Shown here one piece after another: positions 14,164 through 25,272 of a stretch of 64,000 bases of DNA. The translations under genes and the position numbers were made by a program. Numbering within the stretch: position 1 is the first letter of the stretch; every line of letters begins with the position of its first letter. Origin of the DNA: Karalla daura. Its lineage: Eukaryota; Chordata; Actinopteri; Chaetodontiformes; Leiognathidae. The notes beneath the pieces were generated by a model that did no database searches, was not told the origin of the DNA, and saw only the letters and a program-made list of their open reading frames with translations. The DNA lies in NCBI GenBank assembly GCA_029224185.1, contig CM055190.1:1759560-1823559 (forward strand). Reading direction: 5' to 3'.

Positions 14164-14341
14164 CTAGCCTGGGGGAGGTGATGGTGTTGACGTTGACCTT
14201 CTCGTTGCAGGCTCCTTGGTGACAGGGTCGGTAGGTGGGAGGCCTCGGCGCGGCTGGGCAGTCGTTCCCGTGACGGCCGGTCACCCTGTGCATGCACTGG
14301 ACCACCCGCGACTGCAGGCCCTTCCCGCAGGACGAGGAGCA
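14164..14341 (-). CDS. adamts17: adamts17 exon 19 of window: TSR5 and linker to PLAC
   Basis: 178 bp: CSSSCGKGLQSRVVQCMHRV, TGRHGNDCPAAPRPPTYRPC, HQGACNEKVNVNTITSPRL plus G of Ala. CSSSCG keeps the O-fucose motif. The NVNTITSPRL linker is shared by ADAMTS17 and ADAMTS19. Acceptor TTCCAG|TGC, donor CTAG|GTGAGC. Confidence 0.97.
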
Positions 14342-14939
14342 CTGGAACGAGCAGGTTTACAGCCATCAGGTTCTATGCCCCTCTTCTTTTTTCCATACAT
14401 GACAAATGCGCTCTGCGCTCAACTTTGCTCATTTTCTGTTGCCATAAAGAACACAGTGGATTGGTGAGAGGTGAGAGAGACTTGTCTGTGTGGAGTTTGC
14501 ATGTTCTACCAACGTCTGCATAGGCTTTTCTGAAGCACAGGTCCTGATCGGCAGCTTTAAAACTACCATAATCATCAGACTCTCAAATGTCCGATGGAAC
14601 CTGAATGCACTTGACAGCAGCAGCTTTCTGACCTCCAGGCTGTTAAGGCAGTCTGGCCAAACCAGGCTGTCACACCAGGCTTCTTTAGCATTCACCATAC
14701 AATACAACTGTGTTTAAGACTGCTCCATGTCCTGAATGTCTCTGCGGTATTATTACACTTTCATATTTTCACTGAAAGGTTGTGACAGAAAGCTCCAATC
14801 TGCCTGAACGCTACGAGAACACAAGGCCTACCAAGGTGACAGCTCCTCGCCTGGTTCTGCTAAGGTTTTCACTCTCCCGACCATAATCACATCAGGTCTT
14901 AAAGTGTGCCTGAACCCTCGGCTTTCCAGACAGTCGTAC
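14342..14939 (-). other. intron 18: no features seen
   Basis: 598 bp of non-repetitive sequence. Nothing recognised. Confidence 0.8.
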
Positions 14940-15092
14940 CTTGGACCAGTCTCCCGTCTTCCACTCGAAGCATTTGGAGTGGTCCTCACAGGGCTCCTTC
15001 TGCGTGGGCTGAGACAGCGGGTCACACAGTCCCTGAGGGTTGGTGCAGGTCACTGTACGCTCACGAGTACCGTGGCCACAGTCCGACGAACA
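14940..15092 (-). CDS. adamts17: adamts17 exon 18 of window: TSR4 and start of TSR5
   Basis: 153 bp, 51 codons, phase 0 on both sides: CSSDCGHGTRERTVTC, TNPQGLC, EPCEDHSKC then FEWKTGDWSK opening TSR5. The TSR4 signature reads CSSDCG, with Asp at the usual O-fucose Ser/Thr position. Acceptor GTCCTCAG|TGT, donor AAG|GTACGA. Skipping would keep the frame and fuse TSR4's first half to TSR5. Confidence 0.96.
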
Positions 15093-15259
15093 CTGAGGAC
15101 GGCCAGGGACACACCAGCAGTCAGGAACAGCTCAGCCATTCATGCTAAATGCTAATTGGAGCCTTCTCCCCTTTTTTCTATTGGTTCAAATTGGGTTTAC
15201 AAACACTATACAAACAAGTATAAATTGCATTAACATTTCTCGTAGGCTTTGGGACCCAC

Positions 15260-15464
15260 CTTGGACCACTCCGAGGCCTCCCACATGTTGAGGCAGAGGC
15301 GGCCCTCGCAGCCCTGCAGGGGCGGGGGCTTGGCCCCCGGGCAGTACAGGTCCCGGGTGTGGATGAGGGAGCCGTTCTGGAGGTGGTAGACACACACCAC
15401 GTCCCTCTGCTGGAGACCTTTACCACACGTGACCGAGCAGGAGCCCCAGTCCCCGGTCACCCAG
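15260..15464 (-). CDS. adamts17: adamts17 exon 17 of window: TSR3 and start of TSR4
   Basis: 205 bp: completes Arg, then WVTGDWGSCSVTCGKGLQQR, VVCVYHLQNGSLIHTRDLYC, PGAKPPPLQGCEGRLC (TSR3) and LNMWEASEWSK (start of TSR4). CSVTCG fits the O-fucose motif; NGS is a sequon. Acceptor CCTGCAG|C is weak in pyrimidines (GGGGGATCC before it). Donor AAG|GTGGGT. Confidence 0.96.
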
Positions 15465-15499
15465 CTGCAGGATCCCCCGAGCAGCCACACACACACAGA

Positions 15500-15836
15500 C
15501 CAGGTCAGACCAGGTCAGACCAGGTGAGGTCAGGTAGGTCAGGTATGTCAGGTCAGACCAGGTCAGGTAAGGTAAGGTAAGGTCAGGTCAGGTCAGGTCA
15601 GGTCAGGTCAGGTCAGGTCAGGTCAGGTCAGGTCAGATTAGATTAGATTAGGTCAAGTCAGATTAGGTCAGGTCAGACCAGGAAGGTCAGGTCAGGTCAG
15701 GTCAGACCAGGTCAGACCAGGTGAGGTGAGGTGAGGTCAGGTCAGGTCAGGTCAGATTAGATTAGGTCAGGTCAGACCAGGAAGGTCAGGTCAGGTCAGG
15801 TCAGACCAGGTCAGGTCAAGTCAGGTAAGACCAGAT
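15500..15836. repeat. (AGGTC)n pentamer array in intron 16
   Basis: Plus strand is a run of GGTCA/AGGTC pentamers with GATTA and GACCA variants. AGGTCA, the nuclear-receptor half-site, recurs every 5 bp, so pairs 10 bp apart form DR4-type elements by geometry alone. The nearest exon is exon 17, whose acceptor is at 15464. Confidence 0.95.
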
Positions 15837-16200
15837 CGTTTGCTTTTTTAAACCCCAATATCCACATATGTACTGTCCATGGACATGCGTTAAGATTCGT
15901 CCATTTCAATGTGCAAAGTTTCAGTTGAAATAAAGACATGGTGACATAAACGTGCTCAGCATCTTGGGCTAAAAATAGAAATAGTGCTGACATTTACACA
16001 AGTCACCCGGTAAATGGGTACTTTTCTTTTAAAAAGCAAAAAAAAGGACAAAAATGTTCCAAAGATGGTGTGTGGTGGGACTGTATCTAAAGGTATTCAC
16101 ATTGAAAACAAAAAGAAAAAAAGAGCAAAGGTGCTGATTAACACTGATAACTGTGTCAATACTCTGGGTTTAATCACTTTCAACTGCAGCATCAAAAACA

Positions 16201-16444
16201 TGTGTGCACGTGTCTGTGTCTGTGCTTGTGTGTGTGCGTGTGTGTGTGTGTGCATGTGTGTGTGTGTGTGTGTGTGCATGTGTGTGAGTGTGTCTCACCG
16301 GTACTGGCAGGGGTGAGCGTTGCAGAGCCGTATTTGGGGGAGTGGTCTGTTCTCAGGTTGACAGTGGCTGCTGTTGACCACCTCCATGGTTTTATTGGCT
16401 ATCCTCATACAGGAGACCACTGTCCTCCTCTCACCTGCACGCAC

Positions 16445-16490
<46 letters not shown>
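16201..16490. repeat. GT-rich and CA arrays flanking exon 16
   Basis: Plus-strand GT-rich tract at 16201-16292 and CA tract at 16441-16490, with exon 16 (16299-16434) between them. In the pre-mRNA they are (CA)n downstream and (UG)n upstream of the exon. Confidence 0.95.
16299..16434 (-). CDS. adamts17: adamts17 exon 16 of window: TSR2
   Basis: 136 bp: (G)ERRTVVSCMRIANKTMEVVN, SSHCQPENRPLPQIRLCNAH, PCQY plus CG of Arg. Two possible N-glycosylation sequons, NKT and NSS. Acceptor CCTGCAG|GT... is preceded by GTGTGCG and then (TG)n at 16441-16490; donor CCG|GTGAGA is followed within a few bases by CA-rich sequence (plus-strand GT at 16201-16292). Like exon 11 it sits between complementary dinucleotide tracts. 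Confidence 0.95.
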
Positions 16491-16494
<4 letters not shown>

Positions 16495-17107
16495 ACAGGT
16501 CAAAGCTTCAGAGATCAGTGCCTTTGTAGCTATAACTGTGTTTGTGTTTCTGTGGTTTTTCTTCCTCTACCAGCTGTGGCTTAAACAATGATGCAGCTAA
16601 TTCATGGATTTTTACAGGTACATACTGCCAAAAACATTGGATTGTTACCTGGACACCAGTGGCTTAAAGTGAAGTGCAGCCTATATATATCTATATATAT
16701 GTGTAAATATATATGTAATTATTTTAATTCTTTTTAAATGTAGTGGGCGTGGCTTATCACCAGGTGTGCTCAACAGTCCATAAATTCCGGTATATTCAGA
16801 CAACAGTTGAGCAGAGGTGTGTTTAGCGTCCTGGGACCAGAAGCTCTGAGCTCAGCCTGGACACAGGTCTGAACATGGCGCCATCCATCCTACAGAGATA
16901 CCACCCCCCCACTCCCAGCTGCTAATCCGGAGGCACCTGACCTTGTCTCCTGGATAAAAGCAGTGGAGTGCGACTTCAAAGTGCTCCTGACATGTTACTT
17001 AAAGTATTTTGAGCGCTGGATCCCAAAATTACAAAGCAATGAGAGGATGAGATGAGCCGCTCAGGAAACCAGCAGTGGGGTGCCTGACAATTAGGACTGG
17101 CCCTGTG

Positions 17108-17204
<97 letters not shown>

Positions 17205-18057
17205 TGTCTAATGTGCTGTTGATGATCTGCTAGGATTTGCCACGGATCTGTGTCTTTGTCCAAACCATCCTTGACCTCGTTCGACCCATAGCCTCCTCAG
17301 CTTGCATCAGCCTTAATGAAGGCGGACGACCTCGTGCTGAAAGTCATAAATCAGCCTTCAACAGCTTTTTTTTCTTGCCGTGCATTAGATAATAAAACAA
17401 AACATGTCAGTACTGTTGTGAGCGACTTTTTCTAACAGCTCCGTGCAGACGTTTGGTTGTTTTGCCCTCTCGGCTCCTAATTACTCCAAGACAGCAAGTC
17501 CTCATTTCACCCAGGAGACAAGGTCAGGTGCCTCTGGATTAGTGGTGAAGCAGCCGGGGGGCGGGGGGTAACCCCAGAGTAGCTTCATTTATCTCTTTTT
17601 AATGGAGGATTAGACTCCATCAGCTTTCGGACCCAGAGCACACATCACAGTGAGTAATATCAGACTGACTGTGTGTTAACGTTCACCTGAGCTCCCAGGG
17701 AAGCCAGTCTGTCTGTCTGTCTCAGCAAAAACTGAGAGATAATAATGGAACCAGTGAATCCTCCTCATCTTGAGATTTCAAGACTTTTTACAACTTGGTG
17801 GTAACTCTAGGACGCACACAAACACGTTGACACACAGCTTGTTGTATATAAGCATTGGTCATTTCTGAGTTTCTTTTCCCTCTGTTAGCCAGTCTGTTAC
17901 ACTGACACAGAACAGGAAGAGTGGCTGCCTCGTGTTCTGTCAGGTCAGATCAGAGCAAATCAAAGTGTGGAGTCCACATCTCCTTAACGAGTCTAACGAT
18001 GCAGCCCTCAGCCCATCACTCACTCACCAAGAGGACACAAATGCATTGCCACACATG

Positions 18058-18091
<34 letters not shown>
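16435..18091 (-). other. intron 15
   Basis: Contains the CA array before exon 16, an AT-rich stretch at 16680-16740, a pure (GT)n at 17111-17201 and a (GT)n at 18059-18088 touching the exon 15 donor. The rest is non-repetitive. Confidence 0.85.
17111..17201. repeat. (GT)n microsatellite
   Basis: About 45 uninterrupted GT units in intron 15. Confidence 0.98.
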
Positions 18092-18251
18092 CTCCTCCAC
18101 ACTGCACGGTGCAGTCCTGCCAGCTGCTGTGCGTCCAGATGTAGAGGTACTCGGGCTCCTTCTTCTCCTCGCCGCCTCCTTCCTGGCTCGTGTTCAGAGA
18201 CACCGTGTATTCGTAGTGGATCCCGTAGCTCTGGTCGTGAAAGAGCAGCAC
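18092..18251 (-). CDS. adamts17: adamts17 exon 15 of window: spacer end and start of TSR2
   Basis: 160 bp: VLLFHDQSYGIHYEYTVSLN then TSQEGGGEEKKEPEYLYIW, THSSWQDCTVQCGG. The spacer ends in a Gly/Glu/Lys-rich loop; TSR2 starts at WTHSSW. NTS is a potential sequon. TSR2 lacks a Ser/Thr at the O-fucose position (CTVQC). Acceptor TTCCAG|GTG, donor GGAG|GTAAC running directly into a (CA)n tract of about 28 nt. Confidence 0.96.
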
Positions 18252-18479
18252 CTGGAACGAGACGAGAGGAAGAGAAAAGGAAACTTCAGACTCTGTCAGT
18301 AACAGTGCTTGTCGTGAATGGAGATCCATTAGCTTCCTTCACGGCCCAGACCAGTGTGTTACCACTATGCCCAGTAGTGTAATCAGGTGTTCAGTCTGTC
18401 TGTACCAGGAACAGACTTCAGGGTTTCTCTGTTCCAGAGGCAGACGTGTTCAGGTCCAGGGACCAGGGCTATAAGGGCC

Positions 18480-18945
18480 GTGGGACTGTTCACTCTCATT
18501 GGACATTGTCGGCCTTAGATTGGTCTGGAAATAGTGTATTTTGCGGACAATGAGGAGCACTTGAAATCCTTTAATTTTCTCAAACATCGACAGTGCGCCT
18601 TGTAATCCAGTTTGCCTAACGCTGGTTGTGCTTTCTGACCTCGAACCCATTGTATGTGGTAGAGAGCGGATTATTGGAGCGGGGCAACACATACTGTGAC
18701 TCAACACAATGTTATGTTGTGTGTGGAAGTATCCGGGCATGCTTGATGCCAAAATGGCCCAACTGCTAAAGTCAGACAGTGAAGATGAAGAATTGATGGA
18801 TTTGTGGAAGAGGAGGAACTGAGAAAGTGAGTTTATTGTTTTGTGTGTTTAAAACTGATCAATGTTGAGAGTAGTGAACGTTACCAGTGAGTTATGAATG
18901 TGTTGAATAAAGTTCGACTTTTATTCAACTTTAAAGTTCGACTGA
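18480..18945. mobile_element. possible degenerate DNA-transposon-derived repeat in intron 14
   Basis: A motif CAGTGCGCCTTGTAATCCAG with nearby TATTTTGCGGACAATG resembles a fish DNA-transposon family whose ends read like CCGTATTTTCCGCACTATAA. A short acidic open frame (SDSEDEELMDLWKRRN, then stop) lies at 18754-18820. No clear terminal repeats. Tentative. Confidence 0.3.
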
Positions 18946-19130
18946 CTGTTTACAGAAAGTAGAGATATACCGGTATAAATATGGTACATTGATTGATATT
19001 GAAATATGTTTATACATAGTATCCTAGATAAGAACACTACATCTACAGAGATAATGCTTGGAGCAGCAGGACGGTCCAGTCCAGTTCCAGTCCCAGGGTC
19101 TATGGTGAGCAGAGGCACTGGGGCGTTTAC

Positions 19131-19288
19131 CATCAGGTGTAATGGCGTCTTGGTGGGTCCCTTCGCTGACATCTTCTCCCACAGTCCTCTCCTGACGTAG
19201 CGTACCGTGGTCCCCGCCAGCTCGAACTCTCCCGGAAGCTCGATCTTCCAGTCGCTGTTGATGGACCTCTCTCCAGAGTCCTTCAGAG
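19131..19288 (-). CDS. adamts17: adamts17 exon 14 of window: spacer
   Basis: 158 bp: completes Ala, then LKDSGERSINSDWKIELPGE, FELAGTTVRYVRRGLWEK and SAKGPTKTPLHLM. Matches the spacer core, including the INSDWKIE and GTTVRYVRRG strands. Acceptor CTGGCAG|CT, donor ATG|GTAAAC. The sequence before the acceptor is a 14/28-bp minisatellite that itself supplies the pyrimidine tract. Confidence 0.97.
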
Positions 19289-19296
19289 CTGCCAGG

Positions 19297-19531
19297 AGGA
19301 CACAGGAGGTGAGACACAGGAAGGAGGACACAGGAGGTGAGACACAGGAGGGAGGACACAGGAGGTGGGACACAGGAAGGAGGACACAGGAGGGAGGACA
19401 CAGGAGGTGAGACACAGGAAGGAGGACACAGGAGGTGAGACACAGGAGGGAGGACACAGGAGGTGGGACACAGGAGGGAGGACACAGGAGGTGAGACACA
19501 GGAAGGAGGACACAGGAGGTGAGACACAGGA
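19297..19531. repeat. 14/28-bp minisatellite abutting the exon 14 acceptor
   Basis: Units GACACAGGAGGTGA and GACACAGGAAGGAG alternate. In the adamts17 sense the array reads CTCCTGTGTC..CTCAC repeatedly and runs to within about 10 nt of the exon 14 acceptor. It explains the 67-192 residue repetitive ORFs here. Confidence 0.96.
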
Positions 19532-19835
19532 AGTGGGAAGTGACACGAGAGATGAAACAGCTCCATGTTACTTCACTTCAGACGTATTGTGCTCAGCAGA
19601 CATGGAACAAAGCAAAGCTTTCTTTTGGACCAATGGATTATCAGTAATCTGAGAAGAGAACAACTGACTGTCTACCACGTGGTAAAAGCATGTCCGGCTC
19701 AGACATGAGGCTGGACGTGTATGTGCTCCACATGATCATTTCTAGGAGTGACAGGCAGGACGGCCCCACATCTGTGCAGAAACACTGTAAATCAGCATCG
19801 GAGAGCGTGCCTGTTCCGGGCGATGCCATAATTAC

Positions 19836-19916
19836 CCAGAAAGCTGTGCGAAGGTTTGTCCTCCACCACTTTGATCCTCCTCGCTCCTGCAGGGATAACC
19901 ACGGCCTCGATGTAGC
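19836..19916 (-). CDS. adamts17: adamts17 exon 13 of window: spacer
   Basis: 81 bp, phase 1 on both sides: (G)YIEAVVIPAGARRIKVVEDK then PSHSFL(G/A). IPAGARRI is the conserved first strand of the ADAMTS spacer, the cysteine-poor module that often carries substrate-binding exosites. Acceptor GTGTCAG|GC, donor CTGG|GTAATT. It could be skipped in frame. Confidence 0.96.
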
Positions 19917-20029
19917 CTGACACACAGGAAACCAGGGCTGAGCACACACGTAGAGGTGTCCTCCTACTACAAAAGTCAGACAAATGAAAACTGGCCACGC
20001 CGGGCCAATCGTTTGGCTGGCTTTTGAAG

Positions 20030-20061
<32 letters not shown>

Positions 20062-21525
20062 ACACATACTCACACAAAGACTGCAGACAGGGATGGGCTG
20101 CTGATAGGCATCGGGGTCAGATATGATCTATGCAGGGTCTGATCTCTCATAGTCAGCCTGGTGGACAGTCTTCACTATCAGGATCATACCAGTGTTTTCA
20201 CCCTTTAATGTCCACATCTGCACAGACTCTTGTCCTGGCCTGGTGCACGGTTTAAGTTGTGGAGCTGTGCTTTTCTTCATGTGGTTTTCCACTGAGAAAC
20301 TTTTCTTATGGTAAAAAGCAAGAGTTGCTCATCTTTGCAACTTAAATGTATAATTATACGATGTGTACAGTATTCAAAACTGTAGTAGTACAATATTATT
20401 ATAAAAACTTTATCTACAGTCAGTTAGATTAAGGTTAACGTGTCTTCAGGTAAAAATGTGTCCAACACTTTATGTAAGCAACAAAAAAAGGGCAAAAACA
20501 CAAGTAAAAATCATTTGAAAAGACTGTCTTCAGTGGAGCTACAGAGCCGCCTGCTGTGAACCAGCACACAATAGTGGGTGCTTTGTTGTTGTTGTTGTTG
20601 TCAGCTGGTTCACTTTGCTGAGTTCATTACAGGCGAACGTGCCTTGACTTCAGAGTTTGCAGCTCCAGCCAGCCCTTCCCTGTCACACCTGTTGGGACAT
20701 CGTTCCAATACAAAGCAGCTCAGTCTGACTCCAGAGTCCCAGTGTCTGGACAGTGTCTATGCTCTCACATACAGTCAGGTTTTACAGAACCTTATGTTCC
20801 TTTGACTGATTTTGTGTCTTATCTTTATCTTCTGATTACGACAATGAATCAGTTATGATTATGTCATTTTACTCACCATTATTGATTTAAAGCAGCTGTT
20901 AACTATCAGAGAACTATGCACAATTAAAACAGAACCTCAAACTCATCCTAAACCTCATCTTTAATCTGCACCTTCCAACAACATGTGTGACAACATATGG
21001 CTGTGGCCGTTATCAATATTAGCATGATATCAGGTAAAGACTACGTCAAAGGACAGTGTGGTAGCACAGGTAACTTAGTTTGTTGTGTGATGATGTGGGA
21101 ACTATGTTACATAACCGTAAACTTAGTAATAGGCCTGATGGTGAGTAAAACGCAACAAACAAACTCAAGAGGGTTTGTTTGTCCTTTGAAAGGCTCAATA
21201 TTCAAACAAACATTTTCAATTCACGATAAAATGTTGCTGTAGCTGATAGACATCGTGGTCAAAACTACACATGTTCAAGTCTGAAATCAAAGCATGTGGT
21301 GCTGATAACACCCAGGCAGACTGGATGCCTCCTGTTAGCTGCAGGTGAGTATTTCATTTGATAATCTATAGAAATAAATCCTGGAGTCCTCAGCAGGACT
21401 GAGCTGAGCTGCTTTGTCCCCTACCCAGTTGCACGACCATGCCCGACATGTTCCACAGCGAGTTTCCAGTTAGACACCAGTGGGAACCATACTCACCTGG
21501 GGACTGTCTGAGCTCCGAGGTCCTC

Positions 21526-21562
<37 letters not shown>

Positions 21563-21913
21563 ACACACACACACACCCAGGATTCACACATCCCGCTAAC
21601 TGCACCGGAACTGTGAGCAAACCACTCGCTCCATCAGTCCTGAGGCCATCGCGCATTCAACTTGATTACATCAACGAGGTTATCGTGTCGTAGCTCAGTG
21701 AAACTGATCTGGAGCAGAGTTTATATTCTGAGCTGCTACGTCCCGCTGAGGTTAAGGTGCAGTGATGCAGGATGTGTTAATCTGGGGTTAACACACCATA
21801 GACTCAGATGGACCTGACTGTGACGGCCATGTTTGGACCAACATCAAACACAGACACAAGACAACAGCAAAAAGTTTGTCCGATGAACCCAAAGGATGAA
21901 ATGCAAATGACTC

Positions 21914-21975
<62 letters not shown>

Positions 21976-22458
21976 GGTTTAATACTACAGAGTAATGTTT
22001 AGGAGGCCACGATTACATAATAATAATACAGTGGTGCCCAAGTACATTTGTTCTGGGGATCCATATACATACATATGGGGCTATAAAATGATCTCACTGT
22101 TATTATTTGGAAGCCTGAGTGGATGGATTAAACTGATTCTGAGATCGACCCAAAGAAAATCCATGTATCCGTCCAAGAGCCACAAAGAGCGACTATGTAT
22201 ATAAACACGTAAAATAGATGTTGTACCTCAGGGACCGCGACTAGTCTGGTCTGCCAGCAGTAAACCTCCTGCATGAACAGCACAGTCTGCTTCTTACATC
22301 TTGTCTCTCAAAAGAACATTGTAGGAAGACAAAATTGGCAAAAGAGCACAGATTATGTGTTTCTAGAAGTCCTGGAAGTGCTCCCAACATTAGCACTAGC
22401 ATTGTTAGCATTTACTGTCAGTGTGAGTCTGTCTGTCCATTGTGGATTCCTCTGAATC

Positions 22459-22588
<130 letters not shown>

Positions 22589-23010
22589 GCATTTCAAGAG
22601 GTTGTGTTCATGAGACAAACATTTTGCCAGCCCGAGGTGAAACTGATCCAGTGCAGATCTTTTCCTGTGGATTTGGGCGACTCGGTATCCGTGAAGGATG
22701 AAACACACCGCTCCCTCCTGACAGACAACCAGCTGTATCCACCACCTCTCTGCCCCCCCACCCCCACCCCCACCCATCTAGCTATGCTTAGACACAGACC
22801 GCCAGGGGCTCACCTGGCTTTAACAAGCGGCACATTTGACGTTTTGAAGCGAGCAAAGGCCCAATTGTTCAGCTATGATGTTTGGTACAGTACAGTAAAT
22901 GTCAAGCCTCGATCGTTTATAGCGTTTCATGGACGACTGTTTTCTCCGTCTCTGCCCCTCGCTTCCTTTGCTTGGCTCAGAGCGGGGGGGGTGAGATGGA
23001 ATCACCTCAT

Positions 23011-23512
23011 GCCCTGTTTCCACTACATGGTACCGGCTCGGCTCGGCTCGGCTCGGCTCGGCTCGGCTCGGCTCGGCTCGGCTCGGCTCGGCCTTGTGTG
23101 TGTCCATCACCTGGAATGTGTAGCCCGGTGCTGTTTTCCTACCTGCTCACCTACGCTTTTTTCTAGCACCAGCACGAGTAGACTGGATACAGAACAGTTC
23201 ATACCTTGCATCTTCATCTCTGTCGTATTTCCCAAACTACCTTTGTTTTCCTCAGTATTTCGTCTCTCTGCCTCCAGCCTCTTCTCCTTCTCCTTGCTGA
23301 GGCAAACAGCCACATACCCAGGATCAACATGGTCATCTCCTCCATTTCCTCCACTGTGTGCGTATTGTTTTTGTTTTTCTTCCTCCTACTTTGAACGTGC
23401 GCTCAGCGGTGTCGCGTTGAAGGAGACGTCAGGCTAACGCGTTGCTATGACGACCGGGTTCTCTCAGGGGTCAAGGGTCGAGTCAAGCCGGTACCATGTA
23501 GTGGAAGCGGGG
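23011..23512. mobile_element. MITE-like inverted-repeat element with internal (CGGCT)n
   Basis: Left end GCCCTGTTTCCACTACATGG continues to TACCGGCT; the right end is its near-perfect inverse (23487-23512). The left arm runs directly into about 12 tandem CGGCT units (23035-23093). TIRs beginning GCCCTGTTT recall PIF/Harbinger elements, but the target duplication is unclear. Confidence 0.6.
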
Positions 23513-25151
23513 TATTAGATGAAAGGAATGCGGCCCTGGCATAGCTCACAGCTGGGTTATGGGGTAACAGGGTCAAACAGCTGGTTACGTAACTGAAAGC
23601 AAGCATGTCGAAGAAAAAACAACACAAACAGGACTCAGACTGCACACCCCAGAGGAGCCCACAGATAACTGCTTCTCTAATCTACTAAAAGTGAAACACT
23701 CCAGGCAGTGCAGAAAACACACACACACTCACTCACTCACTCACGCACACACACATGCACCCTACACGCACACACACACACACACACGCACGCAGTGCAT
23801 GCATCTTACATGAGAAACACTTGGGGACAGCTCTGGGTTTAGCCATCACACAGGTAGATACCCTCTTACACTGCCTAGCGGTGACTGGAGGACAAGACAA
23901 GGAGGTGGAGGGAGGTCACATGTCCTGTGGACCACACCGGCATGTGCATGCAGGTGTGCACGCAAACACACACACACACAAAGGCAGAAAAGCTCCCATT
24001 CTGGCTACGATCACAGTCTATGACTCGGCTTGTAGTTCTGATCTAGTTTGATTCATTTATCGACCAGTGATGTCTAAATCAAGACTGAAAGGATCATTTC
24101 TCACATGAAAACACTGATAGCAAAGTGCAGTCATTTAGGCTTGTTGTTCCAGAGTAAAGACAGGGCCTGATGGTTTAGCTGACTTTTTATCATCATATTA
24201 TTATTATTATTATTCCTTTCAGAACACATTTAGTTTTCCTTAGTATGAGTATTGTATTGGTCCATTGATACCATGCATAAGCAGCCAAAACTTTCACATA
24301 AACTGCTGGATTATTGAGATATTGAGGATTTCCACCACAATGACCCATGAGCTTTTTATGGACTCTGCATTGCAGTAACAGTATATCACACATCAAACTA
24401 CTATTTGCATTTTCCATCTTAAGGTTTTGACACCTGCTTTGAAAGAGGGGCAGGCTGACATGTCTGGCAAAAGTCGCAGGCATAAACGGTATGCAGTGTT
24501 GTGCATGTTGTATGTTCCTGTTCCAGCATGACAGAGTCATTCTATTGGCACCACCTCTCTGTGGTCAAACTGTGAGAGTGTGGTACATGTTTTACATCGT
24601 TTGTAGGTCGTGCACAGTTGAGACATTATTTTGGCTTCTCTGGCAGACAGGAAGTGATGCATTAATAATGTGAGGGGTCAAATGGAAAGCATACTGACTA
24701 TAGAATTAAACAGACTACAGAATTATACAGTATACAGACTATAGCATTGTACAAAGAGGCATCAGTGTCACTGCCATGATTGACACCATGATTTCAGGAT
24801 GAGACACTTCCTGTTCCAGCGTAAATAACACTCTTTTATTGCAGAGAATTTCAGAAACTGGTCCTTAATTTCTACTGCGCGTACAACAACTCCACAGAAT
24901 GTAAATAAATGAACTCTTTGTGCTGGCACCTCGGTTCAGTTCTACAGTTCTGAGCCGACGTCTTTAAAGTTCATCGTTTATGACTGCCCCAATGATTCCA
25001 CAATGTGCACAACTTGACAGGGAGTTCGGGCTCAGGCAACCAGTGCACAGCCGCAGGGGATCACTGGTATCACTGGTATCACTGGTAAACATAAACGACC
25101 AGGAAAGGCCAGCAACGCACACAGTGTCTGCGTGGCAGTGGCAGCACTCAC

Positions 25152-25272
25152 CCATCCCTTTGGTGTGGTTGAAGTCTCCTCTCACGATCCTGCAGGAGCG
25201 CCCGTCTCCGTTGCAGACGCCGCAGCGGTCCTCCTTCGCCAAGGAGCCGATGATGCCGTCGCAGCCGATTTT
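25152..25272 (-). CDS. adamts17: adamts17 exon 12 of window: cysteine-rich domain end, spacer start
   Basis: 121 bp: KIGCDGIIGSLAKEDRCGVC, NGDGRSC, then IVRGDFNHTKGM plus G of the next Gly. CGVCNGDG is the family signature at the end of the cysteine-rich domain. NHT is a potential N-glycosylation sequon. Acceptor GGTCAG|AAA, donor ATGG|GTGAGT. Flanked by introns of 4.1 and 5.2 kb, long for this gene's 3' half. Confidence 0.96.
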
